Part shown: one piece after another, positions 1 to 6,629 of the stretch
How positions within the stretch are numbered: position 1 is the stretch's first letter
Layout of the letters: every line of letters starts with the position of its first letter
Source of the DNA: Geobacter sp.
Lineage (GTDB): Bacteria > Desulfobacterota > Desulfuromonadia > Geobacterales > Pseudopelobacteraceae
Direction of reading: 5' to 3'
DNA: 10,033 nt
Assembly: GCA_027346925.1 (NCBI GenBank)
Contig: DAIERH010000048.1
Coordinates: 2,826 to 12,858 of the forward strand
Notes under the pieces: model-generated
What the model was told of the DNA's origin: nothing
Seen by the model: only the letters and a program-made list of their open reading frames with translations
The model's database searches: none
Translations under genes and position numbers: made by a program

Positions 1-833
1 TTGAACTTTTCCTCCATGCCGTCCACGAGCAGGTCCAGGTAATTGAGCTTCTTCTTGGGAGCCTGGATCACCTCCGGCTCCCCGCTGATGCCGGCCAGTT
101 TTCCCGCCTCTTCGATGGCATCCTGCAGCGTCCCCAGCCGATCCACCAGTTTCAGGGCCTTGGCCTGTTCACCCGACAGGATGCGGCCGTCGGCAATCTT
201 GCGGACCTCCTCCACCGGTAGCTTGCGCCCGCGGGCCACTGCCTGGACAAACTGTTCGTGGGTATTGTCGATCACCGCCTGGAGCATGGCCCGGTCCGCA
301 GCGGACAACTGGCGGAAGGGCGAGCCCGAATCCTTGTATTTGCCGGTCTTGAGCGTATAGGACTTGATACCGATCTTGTCCATTAGCGCCTCGATGTTGG
401 AGAGCTTGAGGATCACCCCGATGCTGGCGGTGATCGTGCCGGGATTGGCGTAGATCAGCGTGGCCGGGGCTGAGATGTAGTACCCCCCCGAGGCCGCCAG
501 GCTCCCCATGGAGACGACGATTTTTTTCTTCTTAGCGAACTTAGCCACCTCGTCGCTGATCTCCTGGGAAGGGGCCACCACGCCGCCCGGGGAATCCACC
601 CGCAGTACGACCGCCTTGATGGCGTCTTTCTTGAGGAAATAGCGCAACTGGCGCACCGTTTCCCGCGAGTCGATGATCATTCCCTTGACCTCGACCAGGC
701 CAACTCCCGGTTTGTCCGTCAGTCCAGGCTCGCCAGTGCCCAGAAGCACCCTGGCGATCAGGACCGACACCACGAACAGGAGCACGAGGGAGAGGCCGAT
801 TCCGGCGATGATGAGCACGCTTTTTTTTGACAT
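1..833 (-). CDS. sppA: Signal peptide peptidase SppA (C terminus off the left edge)
   Basis: A membrane-bound serine protease of the S49 (ClpP-fold) family, which degrades signal peptides left in the membrane after secretion. The first 277 residues are present and the stop lies outside the window. Residues 1-5 carry lysines, followed by one hydrophobic anchor at about 6-31. The protease core starts near residue 44. It contains the strand and loop RVDSPGGVV (78-86), the nucleophile segment SLAASGGYY (111-119) with Ser115 as the expected catalytic serine, and GKYKDSGSP (164-172) with Lys167 as the expected general base. This matches the short, single-domain Bacillus/archaeal-type SppA, not the double-length E. 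coli form. The start at 833 gives a normal signal anchor and is preceded by a modest GGCAGG ribosome site 7 bases upstream. It is divergent from the phosphoesterase gene at 897. Family assignment is firm; the substrate role is inferred from the family. Confidence 0.95.
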   Translation of the reverse strand, partial: MSKKSVLIIAGIGLSLVLLFVVSVLIARVLLGTGEPGLTDKPGVGLVEVKGMIIDSRETVRQLRYFLKKDAIKAVVLRVDSPGGVVAPSQEISDEVAKFAKKKKIVVSMGSLAASGGYYISAPATLIYANPGTITASIGVILKLSNIEALMDKIGIKSYTLKTGKYKDSGSPFRQLSAADRAMLQAVIDNTHEQFVQAVARGRKLPVEEVRKIADGRILSGEQAKALKLVDRLGTLQDAIEEAGKLAGISGEPEVIQAPKKKLNYLDLLVDGMEEKF

Positions 834-896
834 GGCTGAACCTGCCTTACGTCATTTTGGTTTTCATTAAAGCCCGAGATTTGCTACAGTAGTTTC
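834..896 (+). promoter_or_regulatory. Divergent intergenic region with extended -10 for the phosphoesterase gene
   Basis: These 63 bases separate two divergent genes, so they should hold both promoters. On the plus strand, TG at 882-883 followed by TACAGT at 885-890 forms an extended -10 element. The -35 region is poor (TTTCAT at 862-867 if the spacer is 17). A start about 7 bases after the -10 falls on or next to the ATG at 897. No clear minus-strand promoter for sppA was recognised. Promoter calls by eye are weak evidence. Confidence 0.35.
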
Positions 897-1370
897 ATGC
901 GTATACTCGTCATCTCGGATACCCATGGAAACTACCCCCTTGCCCTGCAGGCCTGCGATCTGGCCAAGCCGGTGGACACCGTTGTCCACTTGGGAGACGG
1001 CGGCGAGGATGCGGGCCTTATCTCCCATTGCCTGGGCATCCACCTGATCCGCGTGGCCGGCAACTGTGATCACCGTTCCGCAGGACCGCGGGAGATGCTC
1101 TGGGAATGTGAAGGCAAACGGTTGCTGCTGGTGCATGGGGATCGTTACGGTGTCAAAAACGGACTCGGCAGGCTTGAGCAGCGCGGGATCGAAGCTGGGG
1201 CGGATATCGTGTTGTTCGGCCATACCCACTGCGCCACGATCGTCACGCTGTCGGGCATCCTGTTCGTCAACCCGGGGACACTGATGCGTTCAGATCGCCA
1301 GACAACCTTTGCCATCCTGGAAATCACGCCCGCCGGTGTAACGGCCCACCTGCACGACATCGCCCCCTAG
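897..1370 (+). CDS. YfcE/MJ0936-type metallophosphoesterase
   Basis: A compact 157-residue cytosolic phosphodiesterase of the calcineurin-like superfamily, YfcE/MJ0936 branch. Members hydrolyse model phosphodiesters with Mn or similar divalent metals; the natural substrate is usually unknown. All metal-site motifs are present: DTH at 8-10 (Asp8, His10), LGDGG at 32-36 (Asp34), GNCD at 55-58 (Asn56), VHGD at 79-82 (His80) and GHTH at 108-111 (His109, His111). The usual VNPGTL segment follows at 124-129. The start is fixed because MRILVISDTHG is the normal N terminus of the family. However, no Shine-Dalgarno sequence precedes it, which suggests leaderless or weak translation. It converges on pssA with only 16 bases between the two stop codons. 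The fold and class are certain; the biological role is not. Confidence 0.93.
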   Translation: MRILVISDTHGNYPLALQACDLAKPVDTVVHLGDGGEDAGLISHCLGIHLIRVAGNCDHRSAGPREMLWECEGKRLLLVHGDRYGVKNGLGRLEQRGIEAGADIVLFGHTHCATIVTLSGILFVNPGTLMRSDRQTTFAILEITPAGVTAHLHDIAP

Positions 1371-1386
1371 CTTCCCCATCCCGACG

Positions 1387-2193
1387 TCAGATATCCCCTT
1401 CACGGTTGACAGCCTCGTGCGCCTTATGCACCGCCCTCTCCAGCCTGCGGCGGCGCGGCCAGGTCAACACAAATGCGACCGGCCCGGAAAGCACATAGAT
1501 CAGCATGATGCTGAAGATCATCACCACCGGTTCGGCGGCCACAACGATCAACAGCACGATGGCGAACACCAGGAAGCCGAACGGCTGCCGCTTGATCAGT
1601 TCAGGATCCTTAAAGGAATAGTAGCGGAAGCTGGATACCATCAGGAAGGCCAGCAGGTAGATCAGGGTGATGATGGCCAGGCGCTTGAAGGAACTGGGCC
1701 AGCCGAAATGCTGGAACAGGAGGACGGTTGCCGCGACCATGCTGGCCGCGGCCGGAATGGGCAGGCCGACAAACCGTTTGCTCTCCACGGTGTTGACCTG
1801 CACGTTGAAGCGGGCCAGGCGCAACGCCCCGCAGGCAACGAACAGGAACGCCGCCAGCCAGCCGACCCGCCCGAAAGGCTTGAGCGCCCAGGCGTAGACC
1901 ATCAAGGCAGGCGTCACGCCAAAGGCGACCAGATCGGCCAGGGAATCATACTCCACCCCGAACTTGCTGGTTGTGCCGGTCAAACGGGCCACCTTGCCGT
2001 CCAGTCCGTCGAAGATGGCAGAGGCGAAGATCCACACGGCTGCGGTGCCGAAATTGCCGTTCATGCTGGCCACCATGCTGTAGAACCCGGCAAACAGGCT
2101 ACCGGTGGTCAGCAGATTGGGAAGGATATAGATCCCTCGCTTGATACTCTCGGTCTTTTCGATCTTCTCTTCCTGCATCTCTTCAGGATTCAT
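1387..2193 (-). CDS. pssA: CDP-diacylglycerol-serine O-phosphatidyltransferase
   Basis: Makes phosphatidylserine from CDP-diacylglycerol and L-serine in the inner membrane, the first step towards phosphatidylethanolamine. The 268-residue protein has the complete CDP-alcohol phosphatidyltransferase signature: Asp62, Asp65-Gly66, Ala69-Arg70, Gly79, Asp83 and Asp87, in the standard D-x2-DG-x2-AR-x8-G-x3-D-x3-D spacing. About seven to eight hydrophobic segments follow from residue 21 onward, and the C terminus (246-268) is strongly basic. This is the integral-membrane Bacillus-type enzyme, not the peripheral PLD-like E. coli form. The start at 2193 is supported by GAGGA 6 bases upstream. It lies 12 bases after the psd stop, and its ribosome site sits directly against that stop, so translational coupling is likely. 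No obvious terminator follows; the convergent phosphoesterase ends 16 bases away. Confidence 0.95.
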   Translation of the reverse strand: MNPEEMQEEKIEKTESIKRGIYILPNLLTTGSLFAGFYSMVASMNGNFGTAAVWIFASAIFDGLDGKVARLTGTTSKFGVEYDSLADLVAFGVTPALMVYAWALKPFGRVGWLAAFLFVACGALRLARFNVQVNTVESKRFVGLPIPAAASMVAATVLLFQHFGWPSSFKRLAIITLIYLLAFLMVSSFRYYSFKDPELIKRQPFGFLVFAIVLLIVVAAEPVVMIFSIMLIYVLSGPVAFVLTWPRRRRLERAVHKAHEAVNREGDI

Positions 2194-2205
2194 GCGGCTT
2201 CCTCA

Positions 2206-2865
2206 CTATCCCAGACGACCCAGCACGGTTTCACCCGCAACGGTTTTGTCCCCCAGTTTCACCAGCGGTGCCACATCCACCGGCAGGTACACATCCACCC
2301 GCGACCCGAACCGGATCAGGCCGTAGCGCTCGCCGCGCACCAGGCGATCCCCCACCTTGGGGTAACTCACGATCCGCCGCGCGATCAGACCGGCGATCTG
2401 GACAAATGCCATCCGCGCGCCGCCGTCCGTCTCCAGGATGATGCCGCTGCGTTCGTTCTCGAACGAGGCCCGGCCATGGCGGGCATCGAAGAAGCTCCCT
2501 TTGTGATAAAACGTGTCAACCACCCTGCCGCTGAAGGGGGCGCGGTTGACGTGGACGTTGAACACCGACATGAAGATACTGATCTTGAGCGCCTCCGTGC
2601 CCAGAGGGGTTTCGGGGACGCGCTCCGCAACTATCACGACACCGTCGGCCGGGGCTACCACGCCCCCTTCCCCGGCAGGCGGCGTCCGCTCGGGATTGCG
2701 GAAAAAATAGAGGATGAAGAGAGTGAGCAGAAACGAGACGGCAGCGGGAACCGCCAGGACGATGGAACAGAGCTTCCCGGCCGCCAGGGACACGAGGAGC
2801 GTCACTGCTGCGGAACATGCGATGAAGGGGTAGCCTTCCCGGGCAAAGGGTCCGTTATTGTTCAT
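2206..2865 (-). CDS. psd: Phosphatidylserine decarboxylase proenzyme (short PSD-A type)
   Basis: Decarboxylates phosphatidylserine to phosphatidylethanolamine, the product of the neighbouring PssA. The 219-residue protein has two hydrophobic N-terminal segments (about 14-32 and 35-55). The catalytic domain then contains PADG (72-75) with Asp74, the segment FMSVFNVHVNRAP (98-110) with His105, and the self-cleavage site RFGS (185-188). Autocleavage between Gly187 and Ser188 would give a beta chain and a small alpha chain bearing the pyruvoyl group formed from Ser188. Asp74, His105 and Ser188 would form the self-processing triad of the family. The length fits the short archaeal/alpha- and deltaproteobacterial type and is well below the roughly 320 residues of the E. 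coli enzyme. An AGGCAGG ribosome site lies 4 bases before the ATG. It follows ilvC by 69 bp and is 12 bp from pssA. Confidence 0.95.
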   Translation of the reverse strand: MNNNGPFAREGYPFIACSAAVTLLVSLAAGKLCSIVLAVPAAVSFLLTLFILYFFRNPERTPPAGEGGVVAPADGVVIVAERVPETPLGTEALKISIFMSVFNVHVNRAPFSGRVVDTFYHKGSFFDARHGRASFENERSGIILETDGGARMAFVQIAGLIARRIVSYPKVGDRLVRGERYGLIRFGSRVDVYLPVDVAPLVKLGDKTVAGETVLGRLG

Positions 2866-2885
2866 TATACCTGCCTGAAAGCGCA

Positions 2886-2916
2886 GACACCCCTCTCCGG
2901 GCGGAAGAGGGGTGTC
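2886..2916 (-). terminator. Perfect 11-bp hairpin between ilvC and psd
   Basis: GACACCCCTCT (2886-2896) pairs perfectly with AGAGGGGTGTC (2906-2916) around a 9-base loop that can itself close with a few G-C pairs. On the minus strand it lies 18 bases after the ilvC stop and 20 bases before the psd start. Only a TTTC follows a few bases after the stem, so it is a poor intrinsic terminator. It could be a partial terminator, an mRNA-processing or stabilising hairpin, or an inhibitor of readthrough into psd-pssA. Confidence 0.6.
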
Positions 2917-2934
2917 GGGGGGCGCGTCGTTGGA

Positions 2935-3945
2935 TTAGTTTTTGGTCTTGTCGACGATCTTCTTGATCCAGGGCATCATGCTCCGCAGTCTCTCACCGAC
3001 CTGCTCGATCGGGTGGGCGGCGTTGAGGCGGCGGCGGGCGGTCATCTCGGGGTAGTTCGACGCCCCCTCGAGGATGAAGCGCTTGGCATAGTCGCCGGTC
3101 TGGATGTTATGCAGGCACTCCTTCATGGCCGCACGGCTCTGGTCGTTGATGACCCGCGGTCCGGTGACGTACTCGCCGTACTCCGCATTGTTGGAGATGG
3201 AGTAGTTCATGTTGGCGATACCGCCCTCGTACATCAGGTCCACGATCAGCTTCAGCTCGTGCAGGCACTCGAAGTAGGCCATTTCCGGGGCATACCCCGC
3301 CTCAACCAGGGTCTCGAAACCGGCCTTCACCAGTTCAACCGCTCCGCCGCACAGCACGGCCTGCTCGCCGAACAGGTCGGTCTCGGTCTCGTCCTTGAAG
3401 GTGGTCTCGATGATGCCGGTGCGGCCGCCGCCGATGGCGCTGGCGTAGGAGAGCGCCACATTGCGGGCCTTGCCCGACGCATCCTGGAACACAGCGATCA
3501 GATCGGGAATCCCGCCCCCCTTCACGAACTCGGAGCGGACCGTGTGGCCCGGCGCCTTGGGTGCTATCATGATGACATCCAGGTCGGCCCGTGGCACGAT
3601 CTGGTTGTAGTGGATGGCAAAGCCGTGGGCAAAGGCCAGGGTGGCCCCTTTTTTGAGTTTCGGCTCGATCTCGGTGCGATAGAGGATCGACTGGAACTCG
3701 TCCGGCGTCAGGATCATCACCAGGTCGGCAGAGGCGACGGCCTCGGCAACGGTCGCCACCTTGAGGCCTGCGTTCTTCGCCTTGGCCACGGAGGCCGACC
3801 CCTTGCGCAGGGCCACCGTCACATCGACCCCGGAATCCTTGAGATTGCAGGCATGGGCGTGCCCCTGGGAACCGTAACCGACAATGGTCACCTTTTTCTT
3901 TTTGATCAATTTCAGATCACAATCACGATCGTAATAGACGTTCAT
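2935..3945 (-). CDS. ilvC: Ketol-acid reductoisomerase (class I)
   Basis: Catalyses Mg-dependent alkyl migration and NADPH-dependent reduction of 2-acetolactate or 2-aceto-2-hydroxybutyrate to the dihydroxy acids in valine and isoleucine synthesis. The 336-residue length is that of the short class I enzyme. The N-terminal Rossmann motif GYGSQG is at 23-28. The following loop, RKGSAS (47-52), with a basic start and serines, suggests NADPH over NADH. Catalytic-domain residues include His107, Lys130, the metal ligands Asp190 and Glu194, and ECLHE at 226-230 (Glu226, Glu230), plus Ser251. The start at 3945 is set by GGGGAGG, with GGAGG 6 bases upstream of the ATG. It has its own sigma-70-like promoter behind the ilvBN terminator, so it can be expressed separately from ilvB and ilvN. 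Confidence 0.97.
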   Translation of the reverse strand: MNVYYDRDCDLKLIKKKKVTIVGYGSQGHAHACNLKDSGVDVTVALRKGSASVAKAKNAGLKVATVAEAVASADLVMILTPDEFQSILYRTEIEPKLKKGATLAFAHGFAIHYNQIVPRADLDVIMIAPKAPGHTVRSEFVKGGGIPDLIAVFQDASGKARNVALSYASAIGGGRTGIIETTFKDETETDLFGEQAVLCGGAVELVKAGFETLVEAGYAPEMAYFECLHELKLIVDLMYEGGIANMNYSISNNAEYGEYVTGPRVINDQSRAAMKECLHNIQTGDYAKRFILEGASNYPEMTARRRLNAAHPIEQVGERLRSMMPWIKKIVDKTKN

Positions 3946-3967
3946 GCTGTCCTCCCCGCAAAATATC

Positions 3968-4034
3968 CGGAAAACCGGTTCAACCCATTGATTAAACGAA
4001 GGATGAAAATACTACATCGACGGGGTTGTGTCAA
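3968..4034 (-). promoter_or_regulatory. Sigma-70-type promoter and short leader of ilvC
   Basis: On the minus strand a perfect TTGACA (-35, plus positions 4029-4034) is followed by a 17-base spacer and TATTTT (-10, plus 4006-4011). Transcription would start near 3998, giving a leader of about 50 bases. The leader contains a small inverted repeat CCGG-aaaa-CCGG (3968-3979) just before the strong ribosome site of ilvC. The promoter is placed right after the ilvN terminator, which strengthens the call. No leader peptide or riboswitch fold was recognised. Confidence 0.7.
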
Positions 4035-4060
4035 TCAAATAGCTTGCCGCCCACGTCAGC

Positions 4061-4094
4061 AAAAACGCCGCCCATGCAGGCATGGACGGCGTTT
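4061..4094 (-). terminator. Intrinsic terminator after ilvN
   Basis: AAACGCCG (4063-4070) pairs with CGGCGTTT (4087-4094). After one C-A mismatch, CCATG (4072-4076) pairs with CATGG (4081-4085) around a 4-base loop. On the minus strand the stem runs into five Ts (plus 4065 to 4061). It starts 26 bases after the ilvN stop, as expected for the end of an ilvBN transcript. Confidence 0.8.
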
Positions 4095-4119
4095 CACCTG
4101 GTTGATGGCCAGACGCTCG

Positions 4120-4611
4120 TTATCCCTTCCACCCCTTGGCCCCGCGGCCGATGGCCACCGCGCCGGTGCGGACCAGTTCCTTCAGCCCCAGCGGGCGGAG
4201 CAGTTCCAGGATCGCGTCGATCTTCTGCGGGCTGCCCGTGGCCTCGATGGTGTAGGACTTGGGGGTGACGTCGATGATCTTTGCCCGGAAGATGTCCACG
4301 ATGCGCAGCACCTCGGCGCGGCTCTCGTCCTCGGCCGTGACCTTGACCAGCGCCATCTCCCGCTCGACGGCGACGCCGCCGGTGAAGTCGATCACCTTGA
4401 TGATGTCGATCAGCTTGTTGAGCTGCTTGGTGATCTGCTCCAGGATGTTCTCGTCGCCGCGGGTGACGATGGTCATCCGCGAGAGCCCCTCCTCGTTGGT
4501 GGGGGCCACGGTGAGGGAATCGATGTTGAAGCCGCGCCCGGAAAAGAGCGATGACACCCGGGCCAGCACGCCGAACTCGTTCTCGACCAGTACGGAAATT
4601 GTATGTTGCAT
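4120..4611 (-). CDS. ilvN: Acetolactate synthase small (regulatory) subunit
   Basis: Regulatory partner of IlvB in acetohydroxyacid synthase. In this family it activates the catalytic subunit and binds valine for feedback inhibition. The 163-residue protein has an N-terminal ACT domain (about 2-75) and the C-terminal small-subunit domain (about 80-160), so it resembles E. coli IlvH in size. The ACT loop NEFGVLARVSSLFSGRGFNIDS (broken here as 11-20 and 21-32) keeps Gly14 and Asn29, positions where changes cause valine resistance in E. coli IlvH. Valine sensitivity is therefore expected but not proven. The start at 4611 is preceded by GGAGGG 8 bases upstream. It is separated from ilvB by 151 bases filled with a repeat module, and is followed by a good terminator. 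Confidence 0.96.
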   Translation of the reverse strand: MQHTISVLVENEFGVLARVSSLFSGRGFNIDSLTVAPTNEEGLSRMTIVTRGDENILEQITKQLNKLIDIIKVIDFTGGVAVEREMALVKVTAEDESRAEVLRIVDIFRAKIIDVTPKSYTIEATGSPQKIDAILELLRPLGLKELVRTGAVAIGRGAKGWKG

Positions 4612-4636
4612 GGGAAAAACCCTCCAACTCTTTTAA

Positions 4637-4757
4637 TTCCCTCCCCCCTTGCGGGGGAGGGGCAGGATGAGGGGGAAGCTGCCAACCGGATAAGCTGATT
4701 GCAACTTCACCCCTAACCCCCTCCTTTAGGCCCTTTGGGTCCGTCAAGGGAGGGGGA
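4637..4757. repeat. Inverted pair of REP-like GC-rich hairpins in the ilvB-ilvN gap
   Basis: Two hairpin units face each other. The left one pairs CCCTCCCCC (4639-4647) with GGGGGAGGG (4653-4661), a perfect 9-bp stem with a 5-base loop. The right one pairs CCCCCTCC (4717-4724) with GGAGGGGG (4749-4756), extended by three more pairs including a G-T. It encloses a smaller CCC-TTT-GGG hairpin. Each has a tail, GGATGAGGGGGAAG (4665-4678) and CTTCACCCCTAACC (4705-4718), and the two tails are imperfect reverse complements. This is the layout of a BIME-like pair of palindromic repeats. That it is dispersed in the genome is inferred, not seen, since only one module lies in this window. Confidence 0.65.
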
Positions 4758-4762
4758 AAATC

Positions 4763-6463
4763 TTAGGCATTCAAAACCATCTCGTTCAGCGACGCGCCCG
4801 CGGGCACCATGGGCAGCACTTTTTCCTCCCGGGCGATCTTGAACTCCATGATCACCGGTCCGGGGTGCTTGAAGCCCTGCTTGATGATCTTCTCGACCTC
4901 GCCCGGCTTGGCGGTGCTGAACCCCTTGGCACCGTAGGCCTCGGCCAGCTTGACGAAGTCGATGGGCAGCTCCATGCAGGTCTGGGAGTAGCGCTTGTCG
5001 AAGAACAGCTCCTGCCACTGGCGAACCATGCCGAGGAAGTTGTTGTTGAGGATCACGATCTTCACCGGCAGCCGGTTCTGCACCAGGGTGGCCAACTCCT
5101 GGATGTTCATCTGCACCCCGCCGTCACCGCAGATGGTGATCACCTGGCGCTTGGGGAAGGCCGCCTGGGCGCCCATGGCGGCCGGCAGGCCGTACCCCAT
5201 GGTGCCGAGGCCACCCGAGGAGAGCAGGGTGCGCGGCCTGTTGAACTGGAAGAACTGGGCGGTCCACATCTGGTGCTGCCCCACGTCGGTGGCGATGATG
5301 GCATCCTCGTCGGACAGTTCCCGCAGCTTCTGGATGACGAACTGCGGCTTGATCGCCGTGCTGCTCTGTTTGTAGGCGATGGGGTGTTTGGCCTTCCATC
5401 CGGCGATATCCTCGTGCCAGGATGCAATCGCAGCCGCGAAATCGGCGGCCTTGTCCCTGGACTTGTCGGCCTGCTTGATCATCTTGGCCAGCACGTCCTT
5501 CACATCCCCCACGATGGGCAGGTCCACCCGCACGTTCTTCTTGATGGAGGTGGGGTCCACGTCGATGTGGATGATCTTGGCGTGGGGCGCAAAGGTGGCG
5601 ATCTTGCCGGTGACGCGGTCGTCGAAGCGTGCGCCCACGGCAACGATCAGGTCGGAGTGGGTCATGGCCATGTTGGCGCAGTAGGCGCCGTGCATCCCCA
5701 GCATCCCCAGGGACAGGGGATCGTTTTCCGGGAAGGCGCCCAGCCCCATCAGGGTGGTGGTGACCGGCAGGCTCAACATGCGGGCCAGGGTGGTCAGTTC
5801 GTCGGAGGCATTGCCGAGCACGACCCCGCCGCCCACGTAGACCACCGGGCGATGGGCGGCGAGCAGCATGGCCACCGCCTTCTCCACCTGGCGGGGGTGT
5901 CCCGTGAGGTTCGGCTTGTACCCCCGGATCTCGATTGTTTCGGGATAGACAAACTCGGTCTGTGCGATCTGCACGTCCTTGGGCAGATCCACCAGCACCG
6001 GACCGGGCCTGCCGCTGCGGGCGATGTAGAAGGCCTTCTTCATGATGGTGGCGATGTCGTTCACGTCCTTGATCAGGAAGTTGTGCTTGGTGCAGGGGCG
6101 GGTGATGCCGATGATGTCCACTTCCTGGAAGGCGTCGTTGCCGATCAGGGCCGTGGGCACCTGGCCGGTGATGATCACCATGGGGATGGAGTCCATGTAG
6201 GCCGTGGCAATACCGGTCACGGTGTTGGTGGCACCGGGACCCGAAGTGGCGATGGCCACCCCGACCTTGCCGGTGGCGCGGGCATAGCCGTCGGCCGCAT
6301 GGGTGCCGGCCTGCTCGTGGCGCGGCAGGATGTGTCGGATATCCTTGAAGTTGAAAAGTTCGTCATAGAGGTTGATCACCGTGCCGCCGGGATAACCGAA
6401 GACCGTGTCCACCCCTTCCCGTTTCAAGCACTCCAGTAATATTCGTGCGCCGTTCATTTTCAT
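4763..6463 (-). CDS. ilvB: Acetolactate synthase large (catalytic) subunit
   Basis: Thiamine-diphosphate enzyme that condenses pyruvate with pyruvate or 2-oxobutyrate to give 2-acetolactate or 2-aceto-2-hydroxybutyrate, the committed step of branched-chain amino acid synthesis. The start at 6463 gives 566 residues beginning MKMNGARILLECL, the usual N terminus. GAGGT lies 7 bases upstream. An in-frame ATG at 6514 would add 17 atypical Cys/His-rich residues and lies in a hairpin, so it was not used. Domain order is normal: the N-terminal PYR domain with catalytic Glu50 in RHEQAGTHAADGYAR and the TSGPGATN loop (73-80), the central FAD-binding domain (about 190-340), and the C-terminal PP domain with GDGG (446-449) and NN (473-474) of the ThDP motif. 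A biosynthetic rather than catabolic AHAS is indicated by IlvN and the pathway neighbours. Confidence 0.97.
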   Translation of the reverse strand: MKMNGARILLECLKREGVDTVFGYPGGTVINLYDELFNFKDIRHILPRHEQAGTHAADGYARATGKVGVAIATSGPGATNTVTGIATAYMDSIPMVIITGQVPTALIGNDAFQEVDIIGITRPCTKHNFLIKDVNDIATIMKKAFYIARSGRPGPVLVDLPKDVQIAQTEFVYPETIEIRGYKPNLTGHPRQVEKAVAMLLAAHRPVVYVGGGVVLGNASDELTTLARMLSLPVTTTLMGLGAFPENDPLSLGMLGMHGAYCANMAMTHSDLIVAVGARFDDRVTGKIATFAPHAKIIHIDVDPTSIKKNVRVDLPIVGDVKDVLAKMIKQADKSRDKAADFAAAIASWHEDIAGWKAKHPIAYKQSSTAIKPQFVIQKLRELSDEDAIIATDVGQHQMWTAQFFQFNRPRTLLSSGGLGTMGYGLPAAMGAQAAFPKRQVITICGDGGVQMNIQELATLVQNRLPVKIVILNNNFLGMVRQWQELFFDKRYSQTCMELPIDFVKLAEAYGAKGFSTAKPGEVEKIIKQGFKHPGPVIMEFKIAREEKVLPMVPAGASLNEMVLNA

Positions 6464-6509
6464 AGAAAGTACCTCAGAAATCTGTAAGTTAGTGTGATGA
6501 CAGCAGCAA

Positions 6510-6526
6510 GCCACCGTAGCGGTGGC
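6510..6526 (-). promoter_or_regulatory. Perfect hairpin between the leader ORF and ilvB
   Basis: GCCACCG (6510-6516) pairs perfectly with CGGTGGC (6520-6526) over a 3-base loop. On the minus strand it begins 5 bases after the stop of the short ORF and lies about 46 bases before the ilvB start. No T run follows, so it is not a standard terminator. It could act as an RNA control element with the upstream hairpin. Confidence 0.5.
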
Positions 6527-6531
6527 CCGCT

Positions 6532-6609
6532 CTATTCCGCATGATCGCCACGGCCTTGCGGCGTGACATGCGGGGCGAAAACGGCTGCCACGTTGAGAAG
6601 CGTTTTCAT
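6532..6609 (-). CDS. Possible 25-residue leader peptide upstream of ilvB
   Basis: A short ORF, MKTLLNVAAVFAPHV at its N-terminal end, running to 25 residues and stopping at TAG. It has the best ribosome site of the region, AAGGAGG, with 4 bases between GGAGG and ATG. Five of its first 15 residues are Leu or Val (Leu4, Leu5, Val7, Val10, Val15), but there is no run of the tandem branched-chain codons seen in E. coli ilv leaders. Its second half forms a hairpin, CCGCATG (6537-6543) with CATGCGG (6567-6573), with inner CGCC/GGCG pairing. A second hairpin follows the stop. GTGGC in the first hairpin can pair with GCCAC in the second, so alternative folds exist. It may be a regulatory leader, a small protein or a chance frame. 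Confidence 0.4.
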   Translation of the reverse strand: MKTLLNVAAVFAPHVTPQGRGDHAE

Positions 6610-6629
6610 GGTTCCTCCTTGGGGTGGGA

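Noticed and set aside
2864..2869. TATAAT on the minus strand directly at the psd start as a -10 box
   Set aside because: There is no -35-like sequence at the right distance (GGGTGT there), and transcription would start inside the gene.
1417..4554. A 1045-residue open frame on the plus strand opposite pssA, psd, ilvC and ilvN
   Set aside because: It runs antisense through four firmly identified genes, and its translation is rich in His, Gln, Gly and Asp without family motifs. This is typical of the complement of GC-rich coding sequence lacking stop codons.
4865..6439. A 524-residue plus-strand open frame opposite ilvB
   Set aside because: Antisense shadow of ilvB. Low-complexity His/Gly/Val/Asp composition, no domains and no ribosome site.
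6464..6514. N-terminal extension of IlvB by 17 residues
   Set aside because: The extra residues are Cys/His-rich and atypical for the family, the upstream ATG sits inside a hairpin, and the ATG at 6463 has a proper ribosome site.
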